Numbered from the stretch's first letter, positions 1-10,577 are shown. The stretch is DNA of 64,000 nucleotides from Vibrio sinus (GCF_023634645.1 NZ_JAMKMR010000011.1:106627-170626), one strand, 5' to 3'. Program-made: numbers and translations. The notes: generated by a model from the letters alone, not told the origin.

Positions 1-410
1 ACGTCTAAATAGACACTTGCGAGGTTGCTTATCATGTGGTCTTCGAGCAAATCATAATGTATATTTTGCCTTTCAAGTGTTTGTATGCGATCACCGAGTT
101 GGGACATTGCATCTCGGCGAGCATTTAGCTTTCGCTCGAGTGTAAGAAGGCCAATAATATAGCGGGTGACTTCACTGCCTGAGGGAGAATTATCAATACC
201 TTGAATGAGGCATTCCAGCCCCACCTTTAAATCAGACTCTCTACCAAATACATCCAATGTATTGTTTGGGTTGGTATTTAATATGGCTCTTAGTGAAGTT
301 TCAAACGCGTGCGAATCACAGTGGCCATTTTTGGCGACTTCTCTGACCAAGGCGACTGCTTGGCAGATGCCAGCAAATGCGATTGTACGGTCATAAATTG
401 TGTTAGCCAC
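1..410 (-). CDS. hflD: HflD, lysogenization regulator homolog, partial
   Basis: Only the first 136 codons lie in the window; the rest runs off the left edge. The gene starts with GTG at 408-410, with GAGGAG nine bases upstream (420-425). The translation begins [18 protein letters not shown], the usual HflD N-terminus, followed by an all-helical protein. HflD is a peripheral inner-membrane protein that in E. coli affects the lambda lysis/lysogeny decision by binding CII; its housekeeping role is unclear. It lies 26 bases downstream of mnmA on the same strand, the order mnmA-hflD(-purB) typical of enteric bacteria and vibrios, so it is probably cotranscribed with mnmA. Identification is from sequence pattern and context. 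Confidence 0.9.
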   Translation of the reverse strand, partial: MANTIYDRTIAFAGICQAVALVREVAKNGHCDSHAFETSLRAILNTNPNNTLDVFGRESDLKVGLECLIQGIDNSPSGSEVTRYIIGLLTLERKLNARRDAMSQLGDRIQTLERQNIHYDLLEDHMISNLASVYLD

Positions 411-436
411 GTGTTAATACTCCTCAAATGAATCGT

Positions 437-1546
437 TTATATCCGTTGTTCGATGATTCCGCCACCTAAACACACCTCACCATCATAAAAGACAGCGGAC
501 TGACCAGGTGTGACAGCCACTTGCGGATCATCAAACTCAACTTTGATGCTGTTCTCGTCAATGGGAAGGACAGTGCATGGGATGTCTTGCTGGCGATAGC
601 GTGTTTTTACTGTACACTTAAATGGCTCAGTTACCGATTTTCTAGAGACCCAATGTAGTTGCGAAGCGACAAGCCCATCGGATTTCAATAATGGGTGATC
701 AGCGCCTTGAACCGCTATGAGAACATTTCGTTTTAGATCTTTATCTGCAACATACCACGGATCTTCGTTACCACCGCCACCTTTTTGACCTCCAATATGA
801 AGCCCTTTGCGTTGGCCTAATGTGTGGTACATCAACCCTTGATGTTCACCAATGACTTTGCCTTCTGGCGTCTCGATTTTACCCGGTTGTGCTGGTAAAT
901 AACGAGATAAAAATTCAGTAAATTTGCGCTCACCGATAAAACAAATGCCGGTTGAATCTTTCTTTTTGGCCGTGATTAATCCTTGCTCTTCAGCGATTTT
1001 TCGCACCTCAGATTTATCGAGCTCACCGACAGGAAAGAGGCTACGAGCCAATTGTTCGTGACTAAGGGTATAGAGGAAATAGCTTTGATCTTTGTTGCTA
1101 TCTAGGCCGCGCAACATGTGTACCGGATCATTGCTCTCGGACATGGTGCGACGAACATAGTGACCCATGGCGATATAGTCTGCCTCTAATACATCATCAG
1201 CAAAATCCAGAAAGGCTTTAAATTTGATTTCTTTATTACAAAGAATATCAGGGTTAGGGGTTCTGCCCGCTTTGTACTCAGAGAGAAAATACTCGAAAAC
1301 GTTATCCCAGTACTCAGCAGCGAAGTTTACTGTGTGTAATTCGATGCCGAGCTTATCACATACTGCTTGAGCATCCGCTAAATCTTCAGCGGCTGTGCAA
1401 TATTCTTCTCCATCGTCTTCTTCCCAATTTTTCATGAAAAGACCTTCAACCTGATAACCTTGCTGTTGCAAAAGATAAGCAGATACAGACGAGTCAACGC
1501 CACCAGACATACCAACGATGACTTTTTTTAGATTGTTGTCGGACAT
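437..1546 (-). CDS. mnmA: tRNA-uridine 2-sulfurtransferase MnmA
   Basis: MnmA activates U34 of tRNA-Lys, -Glu and -Gln with ATP and inserts sulfur received from the IscS/Tus relay, giving s2U34. The N-terminal PP-loop SGGVDS is at residues 14-19. The two catalytic cysteines are visible: Cys103 in ILCNKEIKF and Cys202 in STGICFIGE. The chosen ATG at 1544-1546 gives 369 residues, matching the usual length of about 368; the open frame continues 25 codons upstream, but that extension does not look like MnmA and has no better ribosome site. A consensus -10 (TATAAT, minus strand, 1644-1639) lies about 90 bases upstream and is next to a PurR-type palindrome. hflD follows closely, so both are probably one transcript. 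Confidence 0.96.
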   Translation of the reverse strand: MSDNNLKKVIVGMSGGVDSSVSAYLLQQQGYQVEGLFMKNWEEDDGEEYCTAAEDLADAQAVCDKLGIELHTVNFAAEYWDNVFEYFLSEYKAGRTPNPDILCNKEIKFKAFLDFADDVLEADYIAMGHYVRRTMSESNDPVHMLRGLDSNKDQSYFLYTLSHEQLARSLFPVGELDKSEVRKIAEEQGLITAKKKDSTGICFIGERKFTEFLSRYLPAQPGKIETPEGKVIGEHQGLMYHTLGQRKGLHIGGQKGGGGNEDPWYVADKDLKRNVLIAVQGADHPLLKSDGLVASQLHWVSRKSVTEPFKCTVKTRYRQQDIPCTVLPIDENSIKVEFDDPQVAVTPGQSAVFYDGEVCLGGGIIEQRI

Positions 1547-1654
1547 CAATATACACCACATACATAAACCGGACGCAGATTCTAACAGAAAGCACCGCTT
1601 GGGGACAGATCTGAGAGTCAAATCACAGCGAGTATGAAATTATACATTTTTCAC

Positions 1655-1672
1655 AAGGCAAACGTTTGCCTT
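1655..1672. promoter_or_regulatory. PurR operator (PUR box) between mnmA and gsk
   Basis: AAGGCAAACGTTTGCCTT is a perfect 18-base palindrome with the central CAAACGTTTG of the E. coli PUR box. It lies about 97 bases before the gsk start and just upstream of a TATAAT on the mnmA strand (1644-1639), so bound repressor would cover the -35 region of that candidate promoter. A purR gene is present at 33.6-34.6 kb. The site is seen directly; binding is inferred. Confidence 0.8.
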
Positions 1673-1768
1673 TGTCGGTTATGTTGCTGTGAGGTGACAG
1701 TCAATGTAAAATCCGCCATCTTTCTCTGTATCACCGCAAAACGGTCAATAGACCTTAGAACCTACATT

Positions 1769-3073
1769 ATGAAATTTCCTGGACAAAGAAAATCCAAACA
1801 TTATTTCCCTGTGGATGAGCGAGACCCTCTAGTTGGTCAGGTTCAGCACAATAAAAACATGTCCCACACTCACATTATTGGTATTGATCAAACCCTAGTG
1901 GACATCGAAGCGAAAGTGTCTAGCGAACTTATTGATAAGTTCAGTCTAAGTAAAGGGCATTCGTTAGTTATCGATGACGAAGCGGCAGAACGTTTGTACC
2001 AGGAATTAGTCACAAATAATTTAATTACCAATGAATTTGCTGGCGGCACGATAGGGAATACACTTCATAATTACTCAGTTCTTGCGGATGACAAATCAAC
2101 ACTACTCGGAGTGATGAGCCAAGATATCAAAATTGGTAGCTATGGGTATCGTTATTTATGTAACACTTCAAGTCGAATGGATCTCAACTACTTGCAAGGT
2201 GTGGATGGGCCGATTGGGCGCTGTTTTACGCTTATAACTGAAGATGGCGAGCGAACTTTTGCGATAAGCGAAGGTCAAATGAATCAACTAAGACCTGAAA
2301 GTATTCATGAGTCGATATTTGAAAATGCGTCAGCTTTAGTCTTGACCGCTTATTTGGTGCGTTGTAAAGAAGGCGACCCAATGCCTGATGCGACTATGAA
2401 AGCCATCGAGTATGCAAAAAAATATAATGTTCCAGTCGTTTTAACACTTGGGACAAAATATGTCATTCAAGAAGACCAAGCTTATTGGCAGACATTTTTG
2501 CAAGACAATGTTTCTGTTGTCGCAATGAATGAAGAAGAGGCGGAAGCATTAACCGGAGAGAGTGATCCTCTTGCTGCTGCAAATAAGGCATTAGATTGGG
2601 TTGACTTGGTATTATGCACTGCTGGGCCATTGGGTCTATTTATGGCAGGGTATACTGAAAGTGCAGCGAAACGACAAACGTCGTTGCCTTTGTTACCTGG
2701 CAAAATTGCTGAATTTAATCGGTACGAATTCAGCCGCCCAGCTATTAGAGGTCTGTGCTCTGATCCAATTCGAGTCTATTCACACATATCACCTTATATG
2801 GGTGGCCCTGAGAAAATTAAAAATACCAATGGTGCTGGCGACGCGGCATTGTCTGCATTATTGCATGATATGGCGGCAAATAAATACCATAAAGAAAATG
2901 TCCCGAATTCAAGCAAACACAGTTATTCCTTTTTAACGTATTCATCATTTTCACAGGTTTGCAAATACGCTAACCGAGCGAGCTATGAGGTGCTTGCCCA
3001 GCATTCACCAAGATTATCTAAGGGCTTGCCTGAACGTGAAGATAGTTTAGAAGAAGCATATTGGGAAAGATAG
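1769..3073 (+). CDS. gsk: inosine-guanosine kinase
   Basis: Gsk phosphorylates guanosine and inosine with ATP to GMP and IMP in purine salvage. It belongs to the PfkB/ribokinase family. The C-terminal PfkB signature NTNGAGDA is at residues 352-359, with Asp358 as predicted catalytic base. The ATG at 1769 gives 434 residues, the same length as E. coli Gsk; an open stretch of 45 codons upstream (from 1634) overlaps the PurR-type operator and looks non-coding. The ribosome site is weak. It is a single-gene unit that ends at a bidirectional terminator shared with hns. The operator upstream suggests purine control by PurR (inference). Confidence 0.93.
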   Translation: MKFPGQRKSKHYFPVDERDPLVGQVQHNKNMSHTHIIGIDQTLVDIEAKVSSELIDKFSLSKGHSLVIDDEAAERLYQELVTNNLITNEFAGGTIGNTLHNYSVLADDKSTLLGVMSQDIKIGSYGYRYLCNTSSRMDLNYLQGVDGPIGRCFTLITEDGERTFAISEGQMNQLRPESIHESIFENASALVLTAYLVRCKEGDPMPDATMKAIEYAKKYNVPVVLTLGTKYVIQEDQAYWQTFLQDNVSVVAMNEEEAEALTGESDPLAAANKALDWVDLVLCTAGPLGLFMAGYTESAAKRQTSLPLLPGKIAEFNRYEFSRPAIRGLCSDPIRVYSHISPYMGGPEKIKNTNGAGDAALSALLHDMAANKYHKENVPNSSKHSYSFLTYSSFSQVCKYANRASYEVLAQHSPRLSKGLPEREDSLEEAYWER

Positions 3074-3095
3074 TTTTCCTCGCTTAAGGTAAGAA

Positions 3096-3124
3096 CAAAA
3101 AAGCCGCTTTATAGCGGCTTTTTA
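3096..3124. terminator. bidirectional rho-independent terminator (gsk / hns)
   Basis: Stem AAGCCGCT / AGCGGCTT around a short TTAT loop, with A-runs on the left and T-runs on the right. It can therefore terminate gsk on the plus strand and hns on the minus strand. Confidence 0.9.
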
Positions 3125-3152
3125 AATTCATATTATTCTAGATATCGCTTAA

Positions 3153-3566
3153 TTAAATTGCGAAGTCTTCTAGTTTTTTACCTTTATCAAGGGCTACTTG
3201 AATAGCAGAAGGTGTACGGCCTTGGCCTGTCCACGTTTTCTCTTCGCCTGACGCATCTACGTATTTGTATTTAGGTGGACGAGGTGCGCGCTTAGATTTC
3301 GCTTTACCTTTAGATTTACCTTCGCCAGATAGTGCAGAGATAAGTGCTTCAACGTCAATGCCGTCTTTAGCGATTTGATCAGCAATAGCAGATAGTTTAG
3401 CTTCTTGTTTAGCTAGTGCTTCGCGTTCTTGAGCTTCTACTTCCTGTCTTTCTTCAACGACAGTAGTCAATTTTTCCAACGCTTCCTCCAGTTGCTCAAG
3501 AGTTAATTCGCGAGCGAAAGCACGTAGACTACGAATATTTAATAAAGTTTTAGTTATTTCCGACAT
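3153..3566 (-). CDS. hns: H-NS family nucleoid protein (VicH-like)
   Basis: This is a 137-residue H-NS. It silences AT-rich and horizontally acquired DNA and shapes the nucleoid. The N-terminal half (about 1-65) is helical and charged, suited to oligomerisation. A flexible linker rich in Lys, Ser and Gly follows (about 80-98), and the C-terminal DNA-binding domain carries TWTGQGRTPS at 111-120, the AT-hook-like loop that enters the minor groove. AGGA lies six bases upstream of the ATG. It is a single gene with a long AT-rich upstream region of 733 bases shared with nhaC, consistent with self-regulation (inference). The position next to gsk and nhaC matches V. cholerae as I remember it. Confidence 0.95.
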   Translation of the reverse strand: MSEITKTLLNIRSLRAFARELTLEQLEEALEKLTTVVEERQEVEAQEREALAKQEAKLSAIADQIAKDGIDVEALISALSGEGKSKGKAKSKRAPRPPKYKYVDASGEEKTWTGQGRTPSAIQVALDKGKKLEDFAI

Positions 3567-4299
3567 TACAATTCCTATGAATTAAAACAAACGACCTAAT
3601 AATATTAAACTGCATTGCAGATGAAAACAATAAAGCGATTGCAAATAGTGATTAATTTCTCTGCAAAATATCGATATTTTTCTGCATTTGAAGTTTTACT
3701 GGTTATCCTTAAGTAAACTTAATCGCATTCTATACAAAACTAACTTTAAATTACTACATATGTTGCTTATTTCACACACTGTAATTGTCTGTTTTATGAA
3801 AAAGTGATGTCTAACACATTCTTACTTTGGATAATGAAATCTATTTTTGTTGTTTTGCATGAGTAGAGTAGTTTTTAGATAAAACACTATTATGAAAACA
3901 GGTGCGCGCATAAAGGCGCTATGAGTTATTCTATATTAGTTATCATGTTTATCAGTAATGTTTAGGTGAAATATGATTAACATTTGTAACAAATTAACAC
4001 TCAGGTGATATTGCACTTAAAGTTTACTGACGTAACAATAGGGCTAGCCATCATGGCATCATCATTGGTTGGTTCTTTTACCCACATAAGTATTGATTAA
4101 CAATGACGACTATCTATTGATGTAAATAGTCACATTGCCATCGCAACCTTTTCTTTATTATGTAATGGAGTACTACCGTAATATTGGGTACTGAGTACGC
4201 ATTTAGAGATCATATAAACCTGCTTACAAAAACTAGAGCAGGATACCTATTTTACAAATGCTGTAGTCCTCTTACCACTTATTAACTGGTTTAAAGATC
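3567..4299. other. long AT-rich divergent intergenic region hns / nhaC
   Basis: No gene is supported in these 733 bases. The DNA is AT-rich with A and T tracts, fitting an H-NS control region. Two weak dyads are visible near the nhaC side: GACTAT / ATAGTC around 4108-4131 and CCTGCT / AGCAGG at 4219-4242. They may be parts of an operator or a leader structure, but nothing shows their function. Confidence 0.5.
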
Positions 4300-5892
4300 A
4301 TGAATTTAATAGACTTTAGCTCTTCCCCTATTTCCTTGTTGCCAGCAGTGGTCGCGTTAAGCTTGGCCATCGTTACTCGTCACGTTATTGCCTCATTAGG
4401 TGTTGGTATCCTTTTAGGTGCATTTTTGCTGGCCGATCACTCGATCTACGAGTCGACTCAATACCTAGGCGCGACTTTATTCGGCGTCTTTATTGAAGAC
4501 GGCGGGCTAAATACTTGGAATATGAGTATTCTTGGCTTTCTTATTTTACTGGGAATGATGACTGCGCTGCTTGCCTTGTCCGGCGGTACAGCCGCTTTCG
4601 CTAATTGGGCGCAGCATAAGGTAAAAAGTAAAAGAGGCTCCAAGCTCCTTGCCGCCGTTTTAGGTGTATTTATATTTATTGATGATTATTTTAATAGTTT
4701 GGCTGTCGGCTCTATTTCACGGCCAGTAACCGATAGATTTTATGTATCACGAGCTAAGCTAGCATACATTTTAGATTCAACGGCTGCGCCTATGTGTGTA
4801 ATTTCTCCAGTTTCTAGCTGGGGAGCTTATATTATGACAATTGTCAGTGGTATTTTGATTTCTCACGGTATTGTCGAATATTCAGCGCTTGGTGCATATT
4901 TACGTCTGATACCAATGAACTTCTACGCTATTTTCGCCTTGTTAATGGTGTTTGTTGTGGCATGGTTTTCGTTAGATATAGGGCCGATGCGTAAACACGA
5001 GATTAAAGCATCTCAAGCTCAATGTATCGATGAAGATGAAAACCATCCATCACAAGATGAAGAGCTCGGTATAAAAGAAAGCCCAAATGGCAAAGTGGTC
5101 TATCTTATTGCACCTATCGTCATACTTATTATCAGCACATTTTCTGCAATGCTTGTGACAGGGTTACAATCATTAGAGGCGCAAAATAAAGCTTATTCTC
5201 TATTTGCTGCGCTGGAAAATACTAATGTCGGCACTTCCCTAATCATTGGCAGTGCGATTGGGGTGTTGTCCTCTTTGATCATTGTGTTAAAGCAAAAGTT
5301 ACCTACTAAGGATATTGGCTTTGCTCTGTGGGTTGGAGCCAAATCGATGAAGGGTGCCATCATCATATTGATTTTTGCATGGACCATTGGCAAGGTGATC
5401 GGAGACATGCAAACTGGATCGTATCTTTCAACTCTTGCGCAGGGGAATGTCAGTCCAGCCTGGTTGCCAGTCATCCTTTTCTTGTTGTCTGGTTTGATGG
5501 CCTTTTCTACCGGTACTTCATGGGGCACATTTGGTATTATGTTACCCATTGCCGGAGACATGGCCGCATCCATTGAAATTTCTCTGATGCTACCTATGTT
5601 AAGCGCGGTTCTCGCAGGATCGGTATTTGGCGATCATTGCTCTCCAATATCCGATACCACGATATTGTCATCAACAGGGGCTAAGTGTAACCACATTGCT
5701 CATGTTTCAACTCAACTACCTTATGCACTTGCCGTTGCCTTTATTTCAAGTATAGGCTTTATCGTACTTGGTCAAACTGAGTCTCTAGCGCTTTCTTTAT
5801 TGATAACGACGATTGCTTTTGTCATTGTTTGTGTGGTGTTTTCAGTGATGTCTCGGTCTCGTATGTCAACATCGAGTGAACGCCACGTTTGA
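4300..5892 (+). CDS. NhaC-family Na+/H+ antiporter
   Basis: The 530-residue protein has about a dozen hydrophobic segments across its length, with a charged loop near residues 230-265 (acidic, DEDENHPSQDEE). It carries conserved NhaC-superfamily stretches such as FIDDYFNSLAVG near residue 130 and FGDHCSPISDTT near residue 445. Members exchange Na+ (sometimes an organic anion as well) for H+ across the inner membrane. The substrate cannot be told from sequence, so a malate/lactate-type antiporter of the same superfamily is possible. The ribosome site is weak. It stands alone between hns and the his operon, in the place where V. cholerae has an NhaC-type gene. Confidence 0.85.
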   Translation: MNLIDFSSSPISLLPAVVALSLAIVTRHVIASLGVGILLGAFLLADHSIYESTQYLGATLFGVFIEDGGLNTWNMSILGFLILLGMMTALLALSGGTAAFANWAQHKVKSKRGSKLLAAVLGVFIFIDDYFNSLAVGSISRPVTDRFYVSRAKLAYILDSTAAPMCVISPVSSWGAYIMTIVSGILISHGIVEYSALGAYLRLIPMNFYAIFALLMVFVVAWFSLDIGPMRKHEIKASQAQCIDEDENHPSQDEELGIKESPNGKVVYLIAPIVILIISTFSAMLVTGLQSLEAQNKAYSLFAALENTNVGTSLIIGSAIGVLSSLIIVLKQKLPTKDIGFALWVGAKSMKGAIIILIFAWTIGKVIGDMQTGSYLSTLAQGNVSPAWLPVILFLLSGLMAFSTGTSWGTFGIMLPIAGDMAASIEISLMLPMLSAVLAGSVFGDHCSPISDTTILSSTGAKCNHIAHVSTQLPYALAVAFISSIGFIVLGQTESLALSLLITTIAFVIVCVVFSVMSRSRMSTSSERHV

Positions 5893-5931
5893 GATGAAAA
5901 CAGTCATGGACAATTATTTTCAATAAAGGGG

Positions 5932-5960
5932 TTGCAAAACACCGCGCGCTTAGTTAGTGT
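5932..5960 (+). promoter_or_regulatory. his operon sigma-70 promoter
   Basis: TTGCAA (5932-5937), a 17-base spacer, and TAGTGT (5955-5960) precede the leader peptide by 30 bases. The -35 is close to consensus and the -10 is weak. Predicted from pattern only. Confidence 0.55.
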
Positions 5961-5990
5961 CTAGGTGTACCACTGAACTAATACAGTAAT

Positions 5991-6044
5991 ATGAGTATGC
6001 GCAATATTGAAATGAACATTCATCACCATCATCACCCTAAATAG
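5991..6044 (+). CDS. hisL: his operon leader peptide
   Basis: A 17-codon frame that encodes five consecutive histidines (HHHHH) just before Pro-Lys-stop. In-frame ATGs at 5991, 5997 and 6012 are all possible starts. Like enteric HisL, it makes ribosome progress through the leader depend on charged tRNA-His. It sits directly before the attenuator hairpins, between the nhaC and hisG genes. It was identified by reading the sequence and is too short for usual gene finders. Confidence 0.85.
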   Translation: MSMRNIEMNIHHHHHPK

Positions 6045-6064
6045 TCTTTCGGGGAGGTGAGCGC

Positions 6065-6148
6065 GTACCCGGGAGACCAATCTCCCGGAGGTGAATTTTA
6101 ACAACAGATTCAGACCCTCGGGAGCCACAATCCCGAGGGTTTTTTTAT
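6065..6148 (+). promoter_or_regulatory. histidine operon attenuator
   Basis: Two perfect hairpins are seen. The first is CCGGGAGA / TCTCCCGG (6069-6076 / 6081-6088). The second is ACCCTCGGGA / TCCCGAGGGT (6114-6123 / 6131-6140) followed by seven Ts, a strong terminator. The second arm of hairpin one (TCCCG core) can instead pair with the CGGGA of the terminator stem, giving an antiterminator. With the five-His leader peptide this is transcription attenuation by tRNA-His charging, as in enteric bacteria. Confidence 0.88.
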
Positions 6149-6213
6149 ATATACCCAACATGCCTTGAGGTGAATTGGGTGCCAGTTTTAATCTGTTTAT
6201 TAGGAAGCACATC

Positions 6214-7110
6214 ATGCAGACACAACGCCTAAGAATTGCTATTCAAAAAAAAGGTCGATTAAGCAAAGACAGCCAAGAGCTACTTAAAAAATGCGGAGTT
6301 AAGTTTAATGTCATGGGGGAGCGTTTGGTGGTTCATTCTTTGAATATGCCAATTGATCTTCTCTTGGTTCGTGATGACGATATCCCAGGTTTGATTATGG
6401 ATGGTGTTGTCGATCTAGGCTTTATTGGTGAAAACGAGTTAGAAGAAGTTAGGCTTGAGAGAAAAGCGTCGGGTGAGGCTTGTGAGTTTGTGGCATTAAG
6501 ACGTTTAGACTACGGTGATTGCCGTCTATCTATTGCGGTTGATAAAGATGAAACCTATACCGGCCCTCAGGATTTAGCGGGCAAGCGAATTGCAACCACT
6601 TATCCGCAGCTTGTAAAAGCGTACATGGATAAGCAAGGGGTAGATTACAGCACTTGCATGCTAACTGGGTCGGTTGAAGTGGCCCCTCGCGCTGGGCTGG
6701 CGGATGCCATTGCCGATCTGGTTTCCACTGGTGCAACGCTAGAAGCCAATGGCTTAAAAGAAGCGGACATCATTTTTGAATCGAAAGCAACATTAATTCA
6801 GCGTACTGGTGATTTCGATGCAGACAAAGTGGCTTTGATTGAAAAGTTGCTGACTCGTATGCAAGGGGTTCAGCAAGCTAAAGAATCCAAATACATCATG
6901 TTACACGCACCAGTAGACAAGCTAGAAGAGGTGAAATCTTTACTGCCAGGCGCTGAAGATCCAACCGTACTGCCTTTGGCGTCTGATAAACAAAAAGTGG
7001 CGATTCATCTGGTCAGTACAGAGAACTTATTCTGGGAAACCATGGAACAACTTAAAGAGTTAGGTGCAAGTTCAATTTTAGTATTACCAATCGAAAAAAT
7101 GATGGGGTAG
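6214..7110 (+). CDS. hisG: ATP phosphoribosyltransferase (long form)
   Basis: HisG carries out the first committed step of histidine synthesis: ATP plus PRPP to phosphoribosyl-ATP. The ATG at 6214, with AGGA upstream, gives 298 residues starting [17 protein letters not shown], the standard HisG start; the 13 upstream open codons lie in the attenuator region. The long form has a C-terminal ACT-like regulatory domain (about 225-298, ending LPIEKMMG), the site of feedback inhibition by histidine. It works as a hexamer without HisZ. It is the first gene of hisGDCBHAF-IE, with hisD starting five bases after its stop. Confidence 0.97.
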   Translation: MQTQRLRIAIQKKGRLSKDSQELLKKCGVKFNVMGERLVVHSLNMPIDLLLVRDDDIPGLIMDGVVDLGFIGENELEEVRLERKASGEACEFVALRRLDYGDCRLSIAVDKDETYTGPQDLAGKRIATTYPQLVKAYMDKQGVDYSTCMLTGSVEVAPRAGLADAIADLVSTGATLEANGLKEADIIFESKATLIQRTGDFDADKVALIEKLLTRMQGVQQAKESKYIMLHAPVDKLEEVKSLLPGAEDPTVLPLASDKQKVAIHLVSTENLFWETMEQLKELGASSILVLPIEKMMG

Positions 7111-7115
7111 GTAGG

Positions 7116-8414
7116 ATGCGTACAGTTGGATGGCAATCTTTGAGCGAGTCTCAGCAAGAAACCATATTAAAAAGGCCTGCTATTTCAGCAGGCAAAGATA
7201 TCTCGGCTGCAGTCAGCGATGTGATCGCGCAAGTTATAGCATCAGGTGATAGTGCGCTTGGTGATCTCACTCGTCAATTTGATGGTATTGAGCTCGAATC
7301 AATCCGCGTCTCTGACGAGCAAATAAAACAAGCCTCGGGTCGTCTTTCAGATGAGATGAAATCGGCGCTCAACGTGGCTTACGATAATATTGCTAAATTC
7401 CATAAAGCGCAAAAGTCCCAGCCAATTCGTGTTGAGACTCAGCCTGGTGTGGTGTGTGAGCAAATCACTCGAGCAGTTAATAAAGTCGGTCTTTATATTC
7501 CCGGTGGCAGTGCGCCACTTTCATCTACAGCATTAATGCTCGGTGTACCCGCCAAAATTGCTGGATGCCGTAAAGTTGTATTGTGTTCTCCACCTCCTAT
7601 CGCGGACGAAATCTTATATATAGCAAAGATGTGTGACATCGATGAAATATACAGTGTCGGCGGTGCTCAGGCGATTGCTGCGATGGCTTATGGCACGGAA
7701 ACCATCACCAAAGTGGATAAAGTTTTTGGGCCAGGTAATGCGTATGTGACAGAAGCGAAACGCCAAGTCAGTAACGATTTCAATGGCGCGGCCATCGATA
7801 TGCCTGCGGGGCCGTCAGAAGTATTAGTCATCGCCGATGAGACAGCAAAGCCGGAGTTTGTCGCGGCTGATTTGTTAAGCCAAGCAGAGCACGGTCCTGA
7901 CTCTCAAGTCGTGCTGGTGACGCCTTCACCTATTATTGCTGATCAAGTTGCTGATGAGGTGAAATCTCAACTTGCCCAATTGCCTCGCGCCGACATTGCA
8001 GAGCAAGCACTATCTTCGAGCATTATTATTATTGCTGAATCCTTGACTCAAGCCGTATCTATTTCCAATTTCTATGGCCCAGAGCACCTCATCGTGCAGA
8101 CCAAAAGCCCTAGAGAGCTGCTGCCTTTGTTAGACAACGCAGGCTCGGTATTTTTAGGGGATTGGTCGCCAGAGTCGGTGGGTGACTATGCGTCTGGTAC
8201 CAACCATGTGTTGCCGACCTATGGCTACACGCGCACCTACTCAAGCCTAGGTTTAGCTGATTTCTCCAAACGAATGACCGTTCAGGAACTTTCTTCACAA
8301 GGTTTGTTAGATATTGCGCCAACCGTCGAGAAAATCGCGGAGTCTGAAGGGCTAGATGCACACAAAAGGGCCGTAACCGTTCGAGTTGAGATGTTGAAAA
8401 AGGGAGAAGCATAA
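7116..8414 (+). CDS. hisD: histidinol dehydrogenase
   Basis: HisD oxidises L-histidinol to L-histidine in two NAD+-dependent steps; it is a Zn2+ enzyme and homodimer. The 432-residue length is normal. Seen motifs include [14 protein letters not shown] (about 124-137), [12 protein letters not shown], the metal-ligand stretch [10 protein letters not shown] and GPEHL with the catalytic His. Its stop shares one base with the hisC start (TAATG), so the two are translationally coupled. Confidence 0.97.
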   Translation: MRTVGWQSLSESQQETILKRPAISAGKDISAAVSDVIAQVIASGDSALGDLTRQFDGIELESIRVSDEQIKQASGRLSDEMKSALNVAYDNIAKFHKAQKSQPIRVETQPGVVCEQITRAVNKVGLYIPGGSAPLSSTALMLGVPAKIAGCRKVVLCSPPPIADEILYIAKMCDIDEIYSVGGAQAIAAMAYGTETITKVDKVFGPGNAYVTEAKRQVSNDFNGAAIDMPAGPSEVLVIADETAKPEFVAADLLSQAEHGPDSQVVLVTPSPIIADQVADEVKSQLAQLPRADIAEQALSSSIIIIAESLTQAVSISNFYGPEHLIVQTKSPRELLPLLDNAGSVFLGDWSPESVGDYASGTNHVLPTYGYTRTYSSLGLADFSKRMTVQELSSQGLLDIAPTVEKIAESEGLDAHKRAVTVRVEMLKKGEA

Positions 8415-9454
8415 TGGAAAAACTGGCCAGAAAACGAGTACAGGCTCTGACACCTTACCAATCGGCCCGTCGCATTGGTGGCAGTGGTGATGTATGGCTA
8501 AATGCGAACGAGTCCCCCTTTGATAACGAGTATAAGCTCGACTGCAGTCGGCTAAATCGCTATGGCGAATGTCAGCCCCAAGAGCTCATCAATGCTTATG
8601 CGGATTATTCCAATGTTCAGCCAGAACAAGTGTTGACAACCCGAGGTGCCGACGAAGGGATAGAGCTGCTGATTCGAGCATTTTGTGAGCCGGGTGAAGA
8701 GGCAATTTTGTATTGTCCGCCAACCTATGGCATGTATGAAATCAGCGCAGAAACAATAGGTGTTAGGCAAAAACAAGTGCCTTTGACCCAAGATTGGCAG
8801 TTGGATTTAGACGCTATTGAAGACAATTTAAACCAAGTGAAATTGGTGTTTGTCTGTAATCCGAATAACCCAACGGGTAACTTAATTCGTAAAGAAGACA
8901 TCGTGGCCTTGCTAGAAATGACCAAAGACAGAGCCATTGTGGTGGTGGATGAGGCATACATCGACTTTTGCTTGGAGATGTCATCGGCCGACTTAATTGA
9001 GCAATACCCCAACCTTGCGATATTGAGAACCATGTCGAAAGCGTTTGCATTAGCCGGGCTGCGTTGTGGGTTTGTTCTTGCGGACGAAAACATTATCAAT
9101 GTGTTATTGAAAGTCATTGCGCCTTATCCGGTGCCTTTACCGGTGAGCGACATCGCAATAGCAGCGTTGTCGGAAAGCGGTTTGGCTAAAATGCAAAGCC
9201 AAGTGTTAGAGCTCAATGCCAATCGAGCCTATCTAAAAGCGGGGCTTGATTTGATGAGTGGGCTAACCGTGTTTGACGGTTGGGGCAACTTCTTGCTGGT
9301 TCAATTTCCAGATGGAGACGAGTTGTTTAAGGCAACTTGGGATGCAGGGATGATTCTACGTAACTCCCCATTGGAAAATGGTGTGCGCATTAGTATTGGT
9401 AGCCGAGATGAGTGTGAAAAAGTGCTTGGTTTTATAAGAAATTATTATTCATAA
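8414..9454 (+). CDS. hisC: histidinol-phosphate aminotransferase
   Basis: HisC is a PLP enzyme that converts imidazole acetol-phosphate and glutamate to histidinol phosphate. It is a fold-type I aminotransferase of 346 residues. The pyridoxal lysine is Lys209 in [20 protein letters not shown] (about 177-185) holds the Asp that contacts the pyridine nitrogen, and CNPNNPTGN is at 148-156. The start overlaps the hisD stop. Confidence 0.97.
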   Translation: MEKLARKRVQALTPYQSARRIGGSGDVWLNANESPFDNEYKLDCSRLNRYGECQPQELINAYADYSNVQPEQVLTTRGADEGIELLIRAFCEPGEEAILYCPPTYGMYEISAETIGVRQKQVPLTQDWQLDLDAIEDNLNQVKLVFVCNPNNPTGNLIRKEDIVALLEMTKDRAIVVVDEAYIDFCLEMSSADLIEQYPNLAILRTMSKAFALAGLRCGFVLADENIINVLLKVIAPYPVPLPVSDIAIAALSESGLAKMQSQVLELNANRAYLKAGLDLMSGLTVFDGWGNFLLVQFPDGDELFKATWDAGMILRNSPLENGVRISIGSRDECEKVLGFIRNYYS

Positions 9455-9503
9455 CCAGCCTTTAAATCTGGTGAGAACTCAAGAAGTATGTAAGGTAGAC
9501 ACT

Positions 9504-10577
9504 GTGAGCAAACAACAAAAAATTCTCTTTATTGATCGTGATGGTACGTTGATCGTAGAGCCTCCGGTTGATTTTCAAGTGGACCGATTGGATAAGTTAA
9601 AATTTGAACCATTTGTCATTCCAAGCTTATTGGCTTTACAAGAGGCAGGATACAAGTTGGTGATGGTGACGAATCAAGATGGCCTTGGCACTGACAGTTA
9701 TCCGCAAGAAGATTTTGATGCACCACATCAAATGATGATGGACCTGTTTTATTCTCAGGGGGTCAAATTTGACGATGTACTGATCTGCCCACACTTTGAT
9801 GCCGACAACTGCACGTGTCGCAAACCCAAACTTGGCCTCGTCAAAGAATACCTACAAAAAGGGTTAGTTGATTTTCAGCGATCGGTTGTGATTGGTGATA
9901 GAGAAACTGACATGCAACTTGCTGAAAACATGGCGATTCGTGGTATTCAGTATCACCCAGAGACTATGGGCTGGCAAGATATTGTCAAACAACTCACTGT
10001 CACACAGCGCATCGCTGAAGTTTCTCGTAAAACCAAAGAGACCGACATCCAAATTCAAGTCAACTTGGATCAAACTGGCGAAAATCAAATTTCAACCGGC
10101 ATGGGCTTTTTCGATCATATGTTGGATCAGATTGCTACTCACGGTGGATTTACCATGCAAGTTCAAGTGAACGGGGATTTGCACATAGATGATCACCATA
10201 CCGTTGAAGACACAGCCTTAGCGTTAGGGCAAGCCATTAAAGAAGCGTTAGGTGACAAGCGCGGTATTGGCCGATTTGGTTTTAGTCTGCCTATGGATGA
10301 GTGCCTGGCTCAATGCGCTTTAGATCTCTCAGGGCGGCCATATTTGAAATTTGATGCTTCATTTAGTCGCGAAGCGGTAGGCGATTTGTCAACCGAAATG
10401 GTTGTGCACTTTTTCAGATCTTTAACGGATACGCTTGCGTGTACATTACATTTGTCTTCGAGTGGTAATAACGATCACCACATTATTGAAAGCTTATTTA
10501 AATCTTTTGGTCGAACGTTGAGACAAGCGATCAAAGTCGAAGGTAATGAATTGCCCAGTAGTAAAGGGGTACTTTGA
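9504..10577 (+). CDS. hisB: bifunctional histidinol-phosphatase / imidazoleglycerol-phosphate dehydratase
   Basis: The N-terminal HAD phosphatase domain begins with the catalytic pair Asp11/Asp13 in FIDRDGTL and has the zinc-binding CPH...CTCRKP loop. The C-terminal dehydratase domain (from about 168) has [24 protein letters not shown] and HHIIESLFK, the Mn-ligand histidines. I chose the GTG at 9504 (MSKQQKILF), preceded by AAGG, because it gives 357 residues, normal for vibrios and E. coli; another GTG at 9471 would add eleven unlikely residues. It performs two non-consecutive steps of the pathway. Confidence 0.96.
   Translation: MSKQQKILFIDRDGTLIVEPPVDFQVDRLDKLKFEPFVIPSLLALQEAGYKLVMVTNQDGLGTDSYPQEDFDAPHQMMMDLFYSQGVKFDDVLICPHFDADNCTCRKPKLGLVKEYLQKGLVDFQRSVVIGDRETDMQLAENMAIRGIQYHPETMGWQDIVKQLTVTQRIAEVSRKTKETDIQIQVNLDQTGENQISTGMGFFDHMLDQIATHGGFTMQVQVNGDLHIDDHHTVEDTALALGQAIKEALGDKRGIGRFGFSLPMDECLAQCALDLSGRPYLKFDASFSREAVGDLSTEMVVHFFRSLTDTLACTLHLSSSGNNDHHIIESLFKSFGRTLRQAIKVEGNELPSSKGVL

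Noticed and set aside
1634..1768. 45-codon N-terminal extension of gsk
   Set aside because: It reads through the PurR operator; the 434-residue form has the E. coli length.
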